Position numbers and translations under genes: made by a program. From Limonium bicolor (Eukaryota > Streptophyta > Magnoliopsida > Caryophyllales > Plumbaginaceae): 64,000 nucleotides of DNA. This document shows positions 45,728 through 59,084 of this stretch, one piece after another. Within the stretch, counting starts at the first letter, position 1. The number at the start of each line of letters is the position of its first letter. The stretch is taken from positions 279,371,999-279,435,998 of the forward strand of contig CM041776.1 of assembly GCA_023374045.1 (NCBI GenBank), in the 5' to 3' direction. Under the pieces are notes generated by a model, which searched no databases, was not told the origin of the DNA, and saw only the letters and a program-made list of their open reading frames with translations.

Positions 45728-48700
45728 TGTAACACCCCAACCGTTAATCCTTCCATTATCCTCTAATCATTCACATAATTACCTTACTCGCAGCGGAATA
45801 CTTACTTACTTACTTCCGGCGGGTGATACAACTCCGTTAGCCATCCAAGACCAACAAGGCTACTACTACTTATAGTAACAGTCTGATGATTAGAATATCC
45901 CGAATACATATAAAGTTACCTTACAATACCCAATGATTACTTACACTTTGATTACCGAGTATCCAAATATACGAATTACATTCCAAGACTACTTCCCAAA
46001 AATCAAGAGTTTCTACATCTACTCATTCCTTTCCAATCACAATTCTTTACCCAAAAAGGTGTACCACATGGTACACCGGCTACTCAAAAAGGCCTTAGCC
46101 GTGTACAACTCGGTACACCATCCCAATCTACTATCTATACCAAAAAGAATTTAGTCTTGTCCTTACTCTAACATCACACCTCGCGGGTACCTGTAGAATA
46201 AAAACATTCCCCCTAGGGGGTCAGCTTACGCTGCATATGATAACCGCATACCCCGCGTACTAGCGAGGGTATGCCAACTATTTGGTCGAATACATGCGGT
46301 TCGTTTCATTCATACATACATACATGCTTATACAATTCAATTCAGTACATTCAACCCACAAGCATGCATACATTCAATACATACAAGGAAGACGTTACAA
46401 GTCACCCATTCGTACTTACCGTTTACTCACCGCATTACAGAGATACAACTCTCCATTCCATACAGAAGTCATGTTAGCTTCATTACACACCCGAGTTAAT
46501 CGGGTGTTCAATACTATTTTACTCAAGGTCAATGACTTACAATAGTCGAGACCGATACACATACAATACTTACTTCTTACTTACTTTACTCAAGTCAAGT
46601 CGGTATGACCTCCGGGCAAGGATTACTACATCCCACCACCGGGCTTTAGGGTGGCCCACTAATCCAGGATGCTACCCATTCAAGGGATTTGGTCCATGGA
46701 AAAGATTACAGCCAGGATTCGGATCCAACCTCTTGTGTTTCCTTATCCTCACGCGTGGCCGAAACTATATCGGACTTCTACTCATTCCATTTACTCATTA
46801 CTCATGTTAGGAGTGAGATTGTTAGGAATTAGTAGAAGTCGGTACTTCCTTTCTATACATCAATACAATACACAAGTACACATTACTTACACATACTCTT
46901 CATTCCCATTCATACATTTCATGAATATACAACTAAATGTTCAAGATACACAAGAACAAATAGTTCAAACACAGTTAAGTGCAATATAAGTCCGATTTGT
47001 GCATTTATCTTATTGGTGATCACATAAGCACACAAATCGGGGTAACCAAGTTAGGATACAGGGCATGAAGAAATCATACCGTTCACCGTCGTAAGGTACT
47101 ACTGGGTTCCTTCGGTGTTCGACTATTCGGTTCCTATACATACATGAAGTTGTATGATCAATGGTCTATTATTGATCCAACTCATTCTTTCATTAATACT
47201 CCTTATGTATACTCACTACTCCTTTACATTCATACATGATTATGATACTCATTCTTTCCTTATTACTTCTTAAACTTGCTTCTTACTCATGTACTTACTT
47301 TCTTACCTTTACTACTTCATTTATAATGTACCACTACATATATATGCATATGTGTATATAGGCATATATTTATATACATATGATTACTATAATCATATAA
47401 TAATTTTTTTTTTTACTCGACCGACCTTGCCCAAGGTCGGTCCCAAGGTCGGTCGAAGTTAGTGTGTTACATTACGGCAAAATTCCAGGCTCGACCGACC
47501 TTGCAAGTCCGGTCCCAAGGTCGGTCTATTCCAGTGAGTTTCTTACGTGAAAATTTTAGCCCGATCGACCTTGCAAGTCCGGTCGCAAGGTCGGTCCATT
47601 CCAGTAGCTTTCATTACGGGAATTTTTCTGGCCGACCGACCTTGCAAGTCCGGTCCCAAGGTCGGTCCATTCCAGAAGGTTTCAGGCGGGAAAATTTTCT
47701 GGTCTGACCGACCTTGCAAGTCCGGTCCCAAGGTCGGTCCATTCCAGAAGGTTTCCGTCTTTGTAATTCTGGGCTCGACCGACCTTGCAAGTTCGGTCCC
47801 AAGGTCGGTCCGGCCCAGTACTTCAGTTTTAAAATCTGTTTTCAGTTGGTTTCTTTACCCATTGCTTCCCCAATCTTTACCAATACTTCCCACATGATTT
47901 AGCACTAATTAAACCCTCTAAATTATCTTAGTTCATCCACCAAACTTACTACTCAATTTCTACTCAACTTACACAATTTTTCTCCACTTCTTCCCAACAC
48001 TTGCACCAGTTTTCACTCTCCCTTTGTTACAGATTTTGTTTCCTCTACTATGCTACAGATTTTCATCCAAGCTTCTATCCTCCAATACTCCCTCAACTAA
48101 TGTCACTCTTAGCATTCTAAATACATGATCTTACATCCTAGTTCTATCTCATTAACTAAACCCTTTTCAAATCTGTTTTCAAGGTATTACACTACTCTCA
48201 TTACACTCTCCAAATACACCTAGTTATTGTCTAGGTTATTCCTTCATCTTTCACACCTAGGTCCTCTCATTCCTAGGTAAAATTTGACATAGTCTCCCCT
48301 ATAATTCTTACTTTTCTCACACACTATTTCAGCTCACAATTGCTCATTCTCACAACCTATTTATCCAATACATTATACACACATTTCATCTTCACTACAA
48401 CACAATAAAATTCCTGCACATATACACATACTACCCATGGTTTTTCCCAAGCTTTTAAACATCATTTAAAACTTCAAAACTGTTATAATATCATTCCTCA
48501 TTATACTACAACATACTTACTACGCATTACTCAATACATTACCCATTTTACTATTCAAAAACTGTTACAATGCTACATACATAACTAGCTCAAGGTAAAG
48601 GTAATTACCTTGTGTTTCTAGTTTTTCTTTTCTTTCTTGCCTTCTTCTTCCTTCTTTCCTTCTTCCTTGTTCTTCCTCACACAATACACAATGCTACAGC

Positions 48701-49760
48701 CACCATACCAATACACAAACTATTTAGCATTCACTTTAAACTAACCCTAGAATTTAGGTTTTTAGGGTTTAGAAAAGAGTGTTACCTTCCAACCAATGAA
48801 TGAAGCTCTTGACTAGCAAGAGAGCAAGATTCCTAGCCCAAAGGAGAAGCCAAAATCGGCTGGAGCAAGAAGAACCAAGAGTTCAAAATTTGAAAATTCT
48901 TATAATGCAAACAAGGGCTAGAAATGATGGATTTTCGAACTTCTTTTTACCTCAAAGTAACAAGGAGGTGAAGGTGCTTCTAATGGTGGACTCAAATCTT
49001 CAAATGGCCTCCACCTATAAAAAAGAAATTGGAGCTTTTGGATTTTTGAAAGGAGGAAAGTGTTCTCCTTTGCAAGGGGATTCCAATGGTATGTTTTTTT
49101 ATGATTTTTGGACAAGGTTTGAGTGCTGGACAAGAGGAGAGAAGGAGAGAGTTGAGTGGGTTTCTTCAAATCTCCATGGCCATCGCAAGGAAGGAGAAGA
49201 GAATAGAGAAGGAGGGGGGGGCAATGCGTGAGAGAGGGAGTGTGGTAGGAGAGAGAGAGAGAAAGAGTTTTCTTTCTTTCTTTACTTTATTTGTCTTTTA
49301 GTAAATAAGAAAACAATAAAGAGGGTGAGTGTGAGAGAGGGAAATCGGTCCCCTATGCACCCCTCTACAGATTTTTGATTTTTATTTGCGAAGTGGACAC
49401 ACTAACTTTGTTTATTTGCATTCTCACCCCACAACTTCCCGGTTGTTACAGTTTTTACTAATCGGAACCCGTTTTCCGGAATTTTCTCGTTTAATTAATT
49501 TTATTGGTTCCCAACCTTTATTAATGTTTATTAATGGCTATTTGGTTGACCAAAATCGTTACGAGTCTATTTGACCCGCTTAAAGTTGCGTTTTCCCGGT
49601 TTCCTCGAAAAACACGCTTTAAGGTTTGTTTATGCTTTTAACCCATTTTAAAGGTCCGTTTTCTTCGGGATTTGTTCCCTCATGTTTATTTAAGTGTAAT
49701 TAAGCCTTTAAAATTATAATTAGCCTAATTAATCACTGTTTTTAATTACGGGGTATTTCA
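45728..49760 (-). mobile_element. Solo giant LTR nested in the LINE
   Basis: The 5-bp target duplication CTTGC lies at 45723-45727 and 49761-49765. On the minus strand the element starts TGAAATACCCC and ends GGGGTGTTACA. It is 4033 bp with no gag or pol. Removing it rejoins the LINE RT frame region (LKVDLSK... continues at 45727). It is most similar to the LTR at 1-3383, sharing the same minisatellite core and conserved GC-rich blocks. Short ORFs inside (for example 48800-49231) show no domains. Confidence 0.92.
47415..47815 (-). repeat. Hairpin minisatellite in solo LTR, about 6 units of about 76 bp
   Basis: Units read CGACCGACCTTGCAAGTCCGG, then TCCCAAGGTCGGTC on the + strand: one arm, a partial inverted arm, and a full inverted arm. 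It is the same three-half-site plan as at 1291-1755 with a changed core (ACCTTG for ACTTG), lying at the matching position and next to the T-tract (A-tract on the element strand) at about 47404-47414. Confidence 0.85.
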
Positions 49761-52099
49761 CTTGCTAAGGTCAACTTTCAGAGCAAAATGGCCATTCTTA
49801 ACAGCTTGGCTTTTTGACAGGTAGTGATGAATTTCACCTGCTAGGATAACATTGTCTGATAATAATCTGCCTTTGACGAATCCCGACTGATTTTCAGAAA
49901 TAACTTGAGGAAGAATAGACTGCACTCTATCCGTTAACACTTTTGTAGCAATCTTGTACACAAAATTGCATAAGGCAATTGGTCTATATTCATTCAGATT
50001 AGTTGCTCCATTAATCTTAGGAATCAAAGTAATGAAATAGTCATTCAAAGATTGTGGTAGTGGGTTACCATGGAGGATGTCAAGCATAGTCTTTACCACT
50101 TTATCACCAATGATGCTCCAGTAAGTTTGGTAAAATTTTCCATTAAAACCATCTGGTGTAGGGGCTTTTTCTTTTTCTTAAACCTTTAACATCTTTGACA
50201 ATTTCCTCCATGTTATAAGGTTGGGACAAGTGAACAATATGATCATTAGACCGGCGATCTTTCACTGCATCTTAAAATTGAGTAGCATCCCCAATGTCAA
50301 CAGGAGCAAACAAATCTTCAAAGTGTTATCTTAAGATTTTTTCCAATTGAATCCAGGAATACTGCATGGTCCCATCTATATCAGCGAGACCAAAAATCTC
50401 TTTCCTTTTGTGATTATTAGAGGCCCGAGCATGGAAGTAGGAGGTGTTTTTATTTCCCCCACAAATCCATTTGTCCCTAGATCTCTGCTTCCAGCATAGC
50501 TCTTCTTTGAACATCAAGAGCTCTATTTCAATCAGCAGTCTCTTCCTATTATTTACTTCCCAAACTGAAGTTTAAGAAACATTAATCTCTTATAACTCTT
50601 TTTTCTTTTCAATTAATTTCCATTTAATTTTTTGAATTGACCAACCCTTCCAATTTTTGAGCTTCTGGCTGCAGCTTCTAAAGTAGCTCATTAGTTGTCC
50701 CTCGTTTTCCATCCACACTTTCTCAATGATTTTCTTACATTTTGAGTCCAAGGTCCACCCGTTTTCAAATTTGAAAACTTTAGCTGGATTTCTATGAGAA
50801 CCAAAAAGCCTAAGCAAAATGGGGCAATGGTCAGAATCCCCCGTAGATAAATGCTCCACCAAAATTTTAGGGAACAAGAGCATAGCTTGGTGAGAGGCTA
50901 GCACTCTGTCTAATCTGCTAGTTGAGAGATTATTCTGGATTTGGCCATTTGTAAAAGTTCAAGGCAATCCAAAAAACCCACATCACTTAAACCTAGCTCA
51001 TCAACAACCTCCCGAAACGGTCTGATCTGTGACTCATCTCTAATTTGGCCACCGAACTTTTCAGAGGGATCCAAAATTTGGTTGAAATCACCCGCTATGA
51101 TCCAAATGTCTCCTGTCTGTTTCCCTAGGGTTTCCAACAGTTGCCAAGAGAGATATTTCAGGCCCTAGTTAGGCCATCCATAGAATCCGGTGAAATTGAG
51201 TTGAGGGAGGCCTGGAAACTTGTTATTAGATGCGACATGGTGCTTGGAAAAGTTAACCAGATTCACCTCCAGATCCTTAATCCATAATAAAGCCAGCCCA
51301 CCACTGTGCCCCACACTTCCAACTGAGATACCATCATAATTACGGAATTTACATTTGATTCTGTCCATTTCAGGTATGGGCCTATGGGTCTCCAGAAGGA
51401 AGACAATCCCAGGTTTGAACTGTCTGATAAGATCAGTGACCCAGGCTACCGCACTAGGGGGACCTAGACCCCAACAATTTAAGGATATGCACGACATGTG
51501 GATTGACATCCTTGTTATACAACTAGTTTTGCCTAATTGACGTTGAAGAAAAATCACCAAAAAACTTCTCAACACTCCTAATTAGTCTGGAGTTCTACAC
51601 TCCTTCTTGCTACGGAGTAGTTGGTTCTCAAGCCCCAACAGAACTGAAAACACTGAGCCTTAACCGAAGGAATTGACCTTCATAGAAGCAAAGCAAACAG
51701 GGGGGATAAAATCACACCACTCAACGAAGTCCCAAATATCCCCCTTTCTTCTTTAGACATTTGAATTACTGGGGGCAGATAGAGCATCTCTACTCAGAAT
51801 TGCTATGAAGGAGGGTGAAACCATACCTCTTTGTTTTACGGGTGTTATCTACTGGATGGAGAAGAAGAGGACCAAACCCACCCAGCTCTAGATGGATGGT
51901 AAAGAAGATAAATCCCCAAAAGAGACGAGGATCACAGAGAATCCAAAAGGTTATCGCCTAGATTGACTCGAGTGAGCACGATAGATGAGTTCCTGTGAGA
52001 AAATAATCTCAACTCGACACAGAAATTGCCCAAAAGAGCGAGCCCTAGCTTCCGCCATAAAACTATGTAAATCGGTTATTTTAGTGATAGCTGTCAGCT

Positions 52100-52360
52100 G
52101 ATCTAAGAAGAGCTTCATTGAAAATAAGAGAATTTTAGACTAGTCTATGATGTACATAATACGTCATGGTTGAAGACTTTTGAAAATGGGGAAGTGAGCA
52201 TCGATAATATACTTTTTTTTTATCTCTATTACTAAAAAATAAATGTCTAGCTAAGATGTTTCTTATAAAGGTTCAACAATGCAATGATGATTTTGAAAAT
52301 GATAAAAGTGATCTTAGTTCTGACTCAAAGAGAGCTAAGTCTAAATATTTAGATAGCGTA
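52100..52360. other. No gene recognised
   Basis: AT-rich DNA between the LINE target site and the putative copia LTR; nothing seen. Confidence 0.3.
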
Positions 52361-52763
52361 AGTCAAGTGCTTGTTGTGAAAGTGATTGGGTAAGAGAGTA
52401 AATTATTGTACCAGAAAATCACTCCGTACAGGAAAATTCCCAAGTCATGGTTGGGTCACAATGGTCCTCTTAAGAATCACTTCCTTAGACATAATTCCCC
52501 TGACTGTAATTTACTATCACAATAAAACACTACAATATTACCCACATTAGCTGCTAAATAAAGCTATAAACAAAAACGTCAGAACTATAAATGCTTTTGC
52601 TATTACTTTAGAAATAAAGAAAGAGAAGACGGTACAACTTTACTACGTAAAAAGTTGATTGTTGAAGGGATGATTACTAAGGTTGATACTAGCCCCTATT
52701 TATTAGCAAAGGACTAGTATCACTTTTCCTAACATTTCGATGAGGGATGAACGACATCTCAAA
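52361..52763 (-). repeat. Probable 3' LTR of the Tork-like copia element
   Basis: On the minus strand a purine tract AAGGTGGAGAA (about 52770-52780) follows the end of the polyprotein, and the next sequence starts TGAGATGTCGTTC, as expected for an LTR. The far end could not be fixed because no 5' LTR is in the window for comparison. Confidence 0.4.
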
Positions 52764-54032
52764 ATTCTCCACCTTGGTTTATCCCACTAAAAAAACAAAA
52801 CACATTTTCTTAAATAAGAAGAAAAAATGTCTTCATATGAACCTTCAGACGGCATCTTCAGTGTGCAGGATGTTGGTCAAGTCTAAGCAATGTTTGAACT
52901 TAACTGTGGTCAACACCTTGGCCATCATGCCTACAAGATTCTCAGTCGTCCGGATTATTTGAACAAGAATATCCCCCTCTTCGAGTATCTTCCGCACAAA
53001 GTGATAGCGAACATCAATATGCTTTGTCCTTGCATGATAGACTTGATTCTTTGCTAAATGAATAGCACTCTGACTGTCGTAGTGCACCGTGATGTGTCTC
53101 TGACAAACTCCCAAGTCTTTAAGCAACTCATACAGCCAAATACTTTCCTTCACAACCTCTATCAGAGCTATGTATTCCGCCTCGGTCGTAGACAAATCAA
53201 CTATAGACTGCAAGGTAGATTTCCAACTCACTGGTGCCTTGGCTAAAGTGAACAAGTAACTAGTAGTTGATCGTCGCTTATTCATATCACCTGCAAATCA
53301 TAATATTCAACCATTGACCACCTTTAAATTCCGCTCATATAGCAGACCAACATCTACAGTACCTTTAATATACCGTAGAATCCATTTCACAGCATGCCAA
53401 TGACCTCTGCTAGGGTCCTGCATATACCTGCTCACTACTCCAACTGCTTATGAAATGTCAGGTCTCGTACACACCATGGCATACATTAAGCTACCAACTG
53501 CATTTGCATATGGGATTCGTGCCATGTATCCTCGCTCCTCTTCAGTTTTAGGAGATAATTGAGTACTTAAGTTCAAATGAGGTACAAACGGGGTACTCAT
53601 AAGTTTTATATTATCTTTCATACCAAAGCGTTGTAGCACCTTCATCAGATATTGCCTCTGAGTCAAATAAAGTTTGCCACTCCTTCTGTCTCTGCTAATC
53701 TCCATCCCGAGAATCTTATTGGCTTCTTCAAAATATTTCATCTCAAACTCTTGCACTAACTAACCCTTCAGTGTATCAATCTTTGACTGATTCTTTGAAG
53801 CTATTAACATGTCATCAACGTACAAAAGTAGGTAGATGGAAAACCCATCATGTAGCTTGCGTAAATATACACAATGATAATGTTTGCTTCTTGTGTACCT
53901 CTGCCCTTTCATAAACAAATCAAATTGCTTGTACCATTGCCTTGGAGACTGTTTCAGCCCATACAACAACTTGTTCAACCTATAAACCTAATCTTTTTAC
54001 CATGAACCTGATATCTTCCAATTGAGTCATAT

Positions 54033-57000
54033 TGTAATACCCCGAACTTAAACATAAGGATTAAAATTAATCTAATACGTATTTAAGGGCCTAATGGTAC
54101 CTGATTAATATTGGCAAGGAAAAATAAACCCAAAAGAAATAAAGAAACGCTTAAAAGGCGAAAAACACTAATAAGCGTTAAAAACCATAGGAGGTATGAG
54201 ACCTCGGTTAGAGTATCATATGGATTTCAAGGTTTAATAAGACCTAAATAATGTATGGGAACAACTCTCGAAGAAAACGGATCCAAATAATGTATTAAAC
54301 GCTAATAGAGCTTTAACACACGTTTTTCGAGAAGACCCGAAAACGTGATTTTAAGTGTCAACGAACCCGTAATAAAATCATAAGTCATAAATAAAATCAT
54401 TAATCATTTAAGAAAAGCTTAATAACCAATAAAAATAATGAAACGAGACAATTCCGGGAAACGGGCCCGGTTAATGAACAGTACCTAAATCGGGTAAAAA
54501 AACGAGCGTTTTCTGTAAAAGACGAAAAACGCTCCAGCTAGTATACTGTAAGGGGGCCGGTTTTTAAAGGGTTAAATAATCCCTCACACACACAATGTAA
54601 TAGTTAACAATAAGTAAATCATAAAGCAAAAAGTAAAAGTACAGAAAAGCAAAATAACCCTCTCTCACTCTCATTCCCACCTTTCCCTCTTCTCTCTCCA
54701 TTTCTCCCTCTCTCACCGTCTCCTCCTCCCTCTCTCTGCTGGGTGCGATTTTTGGAGCTTCTCCAACAACAACAATGGCTTCTCCCCTTTCTCCACATGC
54801 TCCATCCCTCATGTAGCTCCAAAATGTAAAAAATAATACATATTTGTAATCCCCTCATTCTCCTTACATTCCCTCTTTCAAAATTCGGAAAGGATGAGTT
54901 TCATCTCCATGGGTTTTCCCATTTGAAGAGAAAAGCGCACCATTATGGAGCTTGGAGTCTCCTTTCCAAAAAGGTAAAAATTACATGAAAAACTCATGTT
55001 TTCACCATTCCTTTCATAACCAATTTTACTCCTTGTAACACCACTTTCTCTCTTCTCTCTTTGAGCATAATGTAAACTAGCAATGGTGGTGGATTCACCT
55101 TCTTGAACCAAGGCTAAAACCCCTTCTAAAACTCTCACCAAGGTAAAAACCCTAGAAATTTCATTTCAAACCACTTCAATGAATTGGCATTAATTTAGGG
55201 GTAGTATATAATCGTAGTTTTGTGTGTTCATTAGGTGATGGGACATGAGGTTTGGCAACTCCATTCCCCACATGGCCGATTTGGGCAAGAAAGGAAGAAG
55301 GAGGAGAAATGAGAAAGAAAGAAGGAATTAAAAGCTCAAGGTAAGAGCTCCTTCCTAATGTTAAGTTCTAATTGCATTAAGAGTAATGGGAATGGGTGAA
55401 CTAATTAAGGAACCCAAAATAATGTATTAGTAATGTCATTTTGGGAAGTTTAAGTATTTGTGAATTAGTATGTGAATTGTAGGCCTTAGAGCCAAGTGTA
55501 TTGTGTATGTGCATTAGTAATGTGGATTGAGGAAGTAATGGTGTACTAAGATTTTGTATGTGTGCTGGTAGAACCCTTGTGGTTTGGCTAGATTAGGAAT
55601 GAGTTTGATGAGAAAATACATATGTGGAGAAGTAAGAAATGTAGAGGAACTATGGCAAAATTTTGGTAGGAATATGTATATGTATGGATGACTTGGTGAA
55701 TGGGAAAACCAAGGTGTGTATTGGAGTTAGTAGAGATGTTTAATGACTATGGAGTAGTAGTTGTGGTAAGATAATGAAAGGATATAAAATCTGTAGCAAG
55801 AATCGTTAAATGACATTGGAGAAACTAGGAGGATTTATGTACTTGACCTTGGGAGTGAGTGTTGGACTTGAAGAGGAGAGGCAATGCATTGTAGGCATTG
55901 GAAATGGCATTAGGAGAGGAAATTATGTATGGAGGAGGTGGGAACCAAAATCTGTAGCAAAGAGGTATTAAATTGCATTGTAGAACTAAGAAGAAATAGT
56001 GTGCAAGATTTGGTAAGAGGAGAGTTGGACTTGTGTATAGGTAATGTAATGGCTTGGGAATGTATTTGGGATGCTAGTAATGGTATTGGTAGTAGAAGTA
56101 TTGGATATGAGCATTGAGCTTTAAAATCTGTAGCATAAGTGTAACAAAAACTGTTACAAGTGTTGGAAGAGAAGTGAGGGAATTGTGTAAGTTGTTTGAT
56201 GGATTTAGTAATGGTTTTGGTGGATGAATTAAGGTGATTTAGAATGTTTAAATAGTACTAAAACATGTTAGGATGTATGTAGGAAGATTGGGGAAGCAAT
56301 GGGTGAAATTGGGAAGAGAAAATAAGGGCTGTAGCAAGGTTCTGCTACCGTCCGACCCAGAGTCTGGGTTGGACAGTGGGTCGGACGGGGCTTAGGCAAC
56401 GGCAATAAATCTTTCTGGAACGGTCCGACCCAGGGTCGTGAGTCGGACGTGGGTCGGACAGACAAAAAAAAATCGAGGACGAAGTTACTGACTTCGTCCG
56501 ACCCAGAGTCTGGGTCGGACAGTGGGTCGGACGGAGTCTGGACAACTGAACCGAAACTTACTGGAACGGTCCGACCCATAGGTTGGGTCGGACGGTGGGT
56601 TGGACGACCCATAACTTACAAAAAAAAACTATAGGGTTATAACTAGTATATATATATATGTATACCCACCTATACATATGTATATATCTATGTAAGTAAA
56701 TCATGGATAAGTAATGAAAAGAAAGTAAATGAGATATAAGTGTAAAGAATGCAAAGACTTAGTAAGTATGAATTAGGAAATGTAAGAGTAATCAAATTAA
56801 GTACATGCTAGTTAGAGTAATCATTCAATTACATGTATATCATAGGAACTTGATTTGTGAACACCGGAGGAACGTTGGGATACAAGTACAACGGTGAAAG
56901 GTATGATTTCTTCATGCCCTGTATCCTAATCTGGTTACCCCGATTTGTGTGCTTATTTGACCACCTAATAAGATAAATGCATGAATCGGATTATATTGCA

Positions 57001-58260
57001 CTTACTTGTGCTTGTTTACATTGTTCTCGATATTTGTCTTGAACAATAGTTTGTATAATTCATGAAATATATGAATGACGATGATGTGTAATTGTACCTT
57101 GTAGTGTACTTGTATATTGTATTGTATTGGTATGGATGTGTATATGAATAATGTATTTGTGTATGTGGTTGGATGTTGACTTCTACTAATTCCTAACTAC
57201 CTAACTCCTAACTTAAGTGAGTAAATTGGAATGAGTAGAAGTCCGATATAGCTTCGGCCATGCGTGAGGATGCGGAGTCACAAGAGGTTGGCTGCAATTC
57301 CTGACTCTAAACTGGTCCGCGGCCCAAATCCCTTAAATGGGTAGCATCCCGGATTGGTGAGTCAAGTAAATCCCGGAGGTGGGACGGAGTAGTCCCCAGG
57401 GCCGGAGGTCCCGACGACTTAACATGAGTAAGAGTAAGAGTAAGTAAGTATGTATGAGTATGAGTATGAGTATGTATGCGTATGTATGAAGTAACGAGTA
57501 AAAGAGTAATCACCACCCGATTAACCCGGGTGGACCAATGAAGCTTCCAAGAACGGTACTTTGTGTATGTAATGAGTATGTGCATTCGGAAGAAGGTAAG
57601 TATGTATTGAATGGTTATATTGTATTCCTTGTATGTAATGAAGTGTATGTATGTATGCCTTGCGTAAGTATTATTGTATTGTGTGTAAGAGCATGTAAGC
57701 ATGTATGTTTGTATGAAAATGAACTGCATGTATTCGACCAAGTGGTCGGCGTACCCTCACTAGTACGCGGGGTATGCGGTTATCATGCGCAGCGAAAGCT
57801 GACCCCTAGGGGGAACGTTTTTAGTGTGCAGGTACCCGGAGCGAATATGGTCAAGGTAAGAGACCGGAGGCACACCCTTATATTTAGAAGCAAGTAGTTT
57901 GTGAGGAACGGGTAGTAAGTAGTCTCTTAGTGAGTACGTATGAACTTGGAAGAGGTATTATACTTGTATAAGGATCTTAGTAAACTCGGTATGTGGATTA
58001 TATTGTATTGTACTTGAAGTATTGTATCGAATGGAAGATTGTAGCATTTATTGGTATACGGAGTATGTACGGTAGATATGTAACACTCAGGATTCCGGTC
58101 CATCAGACCGGTGCTGTATGTAGAAGTAGTAGCCTTGTTAGTCACGTGGGTGACTAACGGCATTGTATCACCCACTGTATGTAAGTATGTATCCGCTGCG
58201 TGTATCTGATGTGTAAGGGGATTGGACGGTAAGCATTGTATTAATGGTAGGGGTGTTACA
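54033..58260 (+). mobile_element. Solo giant LTR nested in the copia fragment
   Basis: The target duplication CATAT lies at 54028-54032 and 58261-58265. Termini are TGTAATACCCC and GGGGTGTTACA, an 11-bp inverted pair with one mismatch. It is 4228 bp with no coding domain. Landmarks match the other copies: a pyrimidine-rich 5' segment, a minisatellite at 56345-56612, an A-tract, a TA/TG microsatellite at about 56645-56690, and the conserved GC-richer block at 57340-57425. Removing it rejoins the copia RT sequence between HGDLEDKIYM and LNKLLYGLKQ. Confidence 0.93.
56345..56612 (+). repeat. Hairpin minisatellite with a different core, 4 units of about 75 bp
   Basis: Units read GTCCGACCCA, a short loop, TGGGTCGGAC, a two- or three-base gap, then TGGGTCGGAC again: one forward and two inverted half-sites. 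The layout and position match the arrays at 1291 and 47415, but the arm sequence is unrelated apart from the CGACC core. Confidence 0.85.
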
Positions 58261-59084
58261 CATATAAATCTTATCCTCTAGATCGCCATGTAAGAACACG
58301 GTCTTTACATCGAGTTGGGTAAGTTCCAAATCTAACTCCACTACTAATGCCAACAGAATTGTTATGGAAGAATGTTACACAACTGGAGAAAATATCTCAT
58401 GATAATCAATTCCTTCCTTCTGTGCATACCCTTTGGCCACTAACCTGGCCTTGTAGCAGACATTGTTTTTACCTAGAGTTCCTTCTTTCTTTGCAAACAC
58501 CCATTTACAACTGATTACCTTCTTGCCCTTCGATAGCTGTGCCAAATTCCACGTGTTGTTCTTGTGAAGAGAATTCATCTCTTCTTTCATGGCACCTTTC
58601 CACTCCTTACTTTCTGAGTTTTGATTTGATTCTTGGAAAGTAGGTGGTACCCCTTCATCTACAACTAGAAGTGCATAAGCCACCATATCCGCATAGCGAG
58701 GAGGTTTACGGATCTCTCTTCTCGGTCTTTCTTCTGCAATCAGATCTGATTCCGCTAGTGGAGCTTTCACATTTTACTCATCTACTCCTTGAGAGTTACT
58801 ATTGTCTCCAACCAATGGGTATAACAATGTTTCCTCGAACTCCACCTGCTTTGTTTTGGGGTACTCAAGAAAGGGATCAGAATGATTATGTTTTCTACTA
58901 TTTGTTTAAGTAATTTTTCTTATTTTCAAGAAAAAGTGAATAGGATTACCCCAAGTCCCTCTAACTTGATTCCCCACCTTCAAATAAGGAATGAGATTCC
59001 TTTTCCTCAACACACTTTGATCGGTGACCGATGGCCATTAACTAATGACCAATGCCCTTTATTTGATCGGTGACTGGTGGATGT

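Larger units (their letters stand above)
43370..51497 (-). pseudogene. LINE ORF2: AP endonuclease, reverse transcriptase, RNase H
   Basis: The likely start is the ATG at 51497 (MSCISLNCWGLG). The endonuclease covers about 51497-50590, with GDFN and GDSDHCPI motifs. The RT N-terminal part at 50099-49758 ends in LKVDLSK exactly at the LTR insertion. After the LTR, RT resumes at 45727 downward with FADD at 45408-45419 and the thumb region to 44739. A zinc-binding RVT domain (CHFCG...H...C) follows at 44264-44010, then an RNase H-like domain ending at 43370. Several stops (for example after GFYGWPN near 51168) and frameshifts make it non-functional. A run of 17 C (G on the coding strand) sits at 44968-44984 inside the thumb. 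Confidence 0.9.
43338..52081 (-). mobile_element. LINE with ORF2 only, split by a solo LTR
   Basis: An 18-bp direct repeat TAGTGATAGCTGTCAGCT flanks it (43320-43337 and 52082-52099), and a run of T after the left copy is the poly(A) tail. Without the nested LTR it measures about 4.7 kb. From 5' to 3' it holds about 580 bp of leader (52081-51498, with a short ORF starting MAEARARSFGQF), then ORF2. No RRM or zinc-knuckle ORF1 is present, so it is 5'-truncated or a form that lacks ORF1. Confidence 0.9.
52845..58845 (-). pseudogene. Ty1/copia (Tork/TNT1-like) RT-RNase H fragment, split by a solo LTR
   Basis: The minus strand reads, in order: the end of integrase and start of RT (58845-58170, with 'NNTWNLAQLSKGKKVISCKWVF', 'GIDYHEIFSPVV' and 'LDVKTVFLHGDLEDKIYM'); then, below the nested LTR, 'LNKLLYGLKQSPRQWYK' and YVDD at 53811-53822; then 'RIPYANAVGSLMYAMVCTRPDIS' and RNase H with 'VDLSTTEAEYIAL' and 'HARTKHIDVRYHF' to the stop at 52845. 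These phrases are typical of the Tork/TNT1 lineage. Stops occur after FSPVV, LKG, RPDIS and at other sites. Gag, protease and most of integrase are missing from the window. Confidence 0.88.

Noticed and set aside
48800..49231. 143-codon ORF as a gene
   Set aside because: It lies inside the solo LTR at 45728-49760, in a purine-rich stretch, with no domain and no equivalent open frame in sister LTRs.
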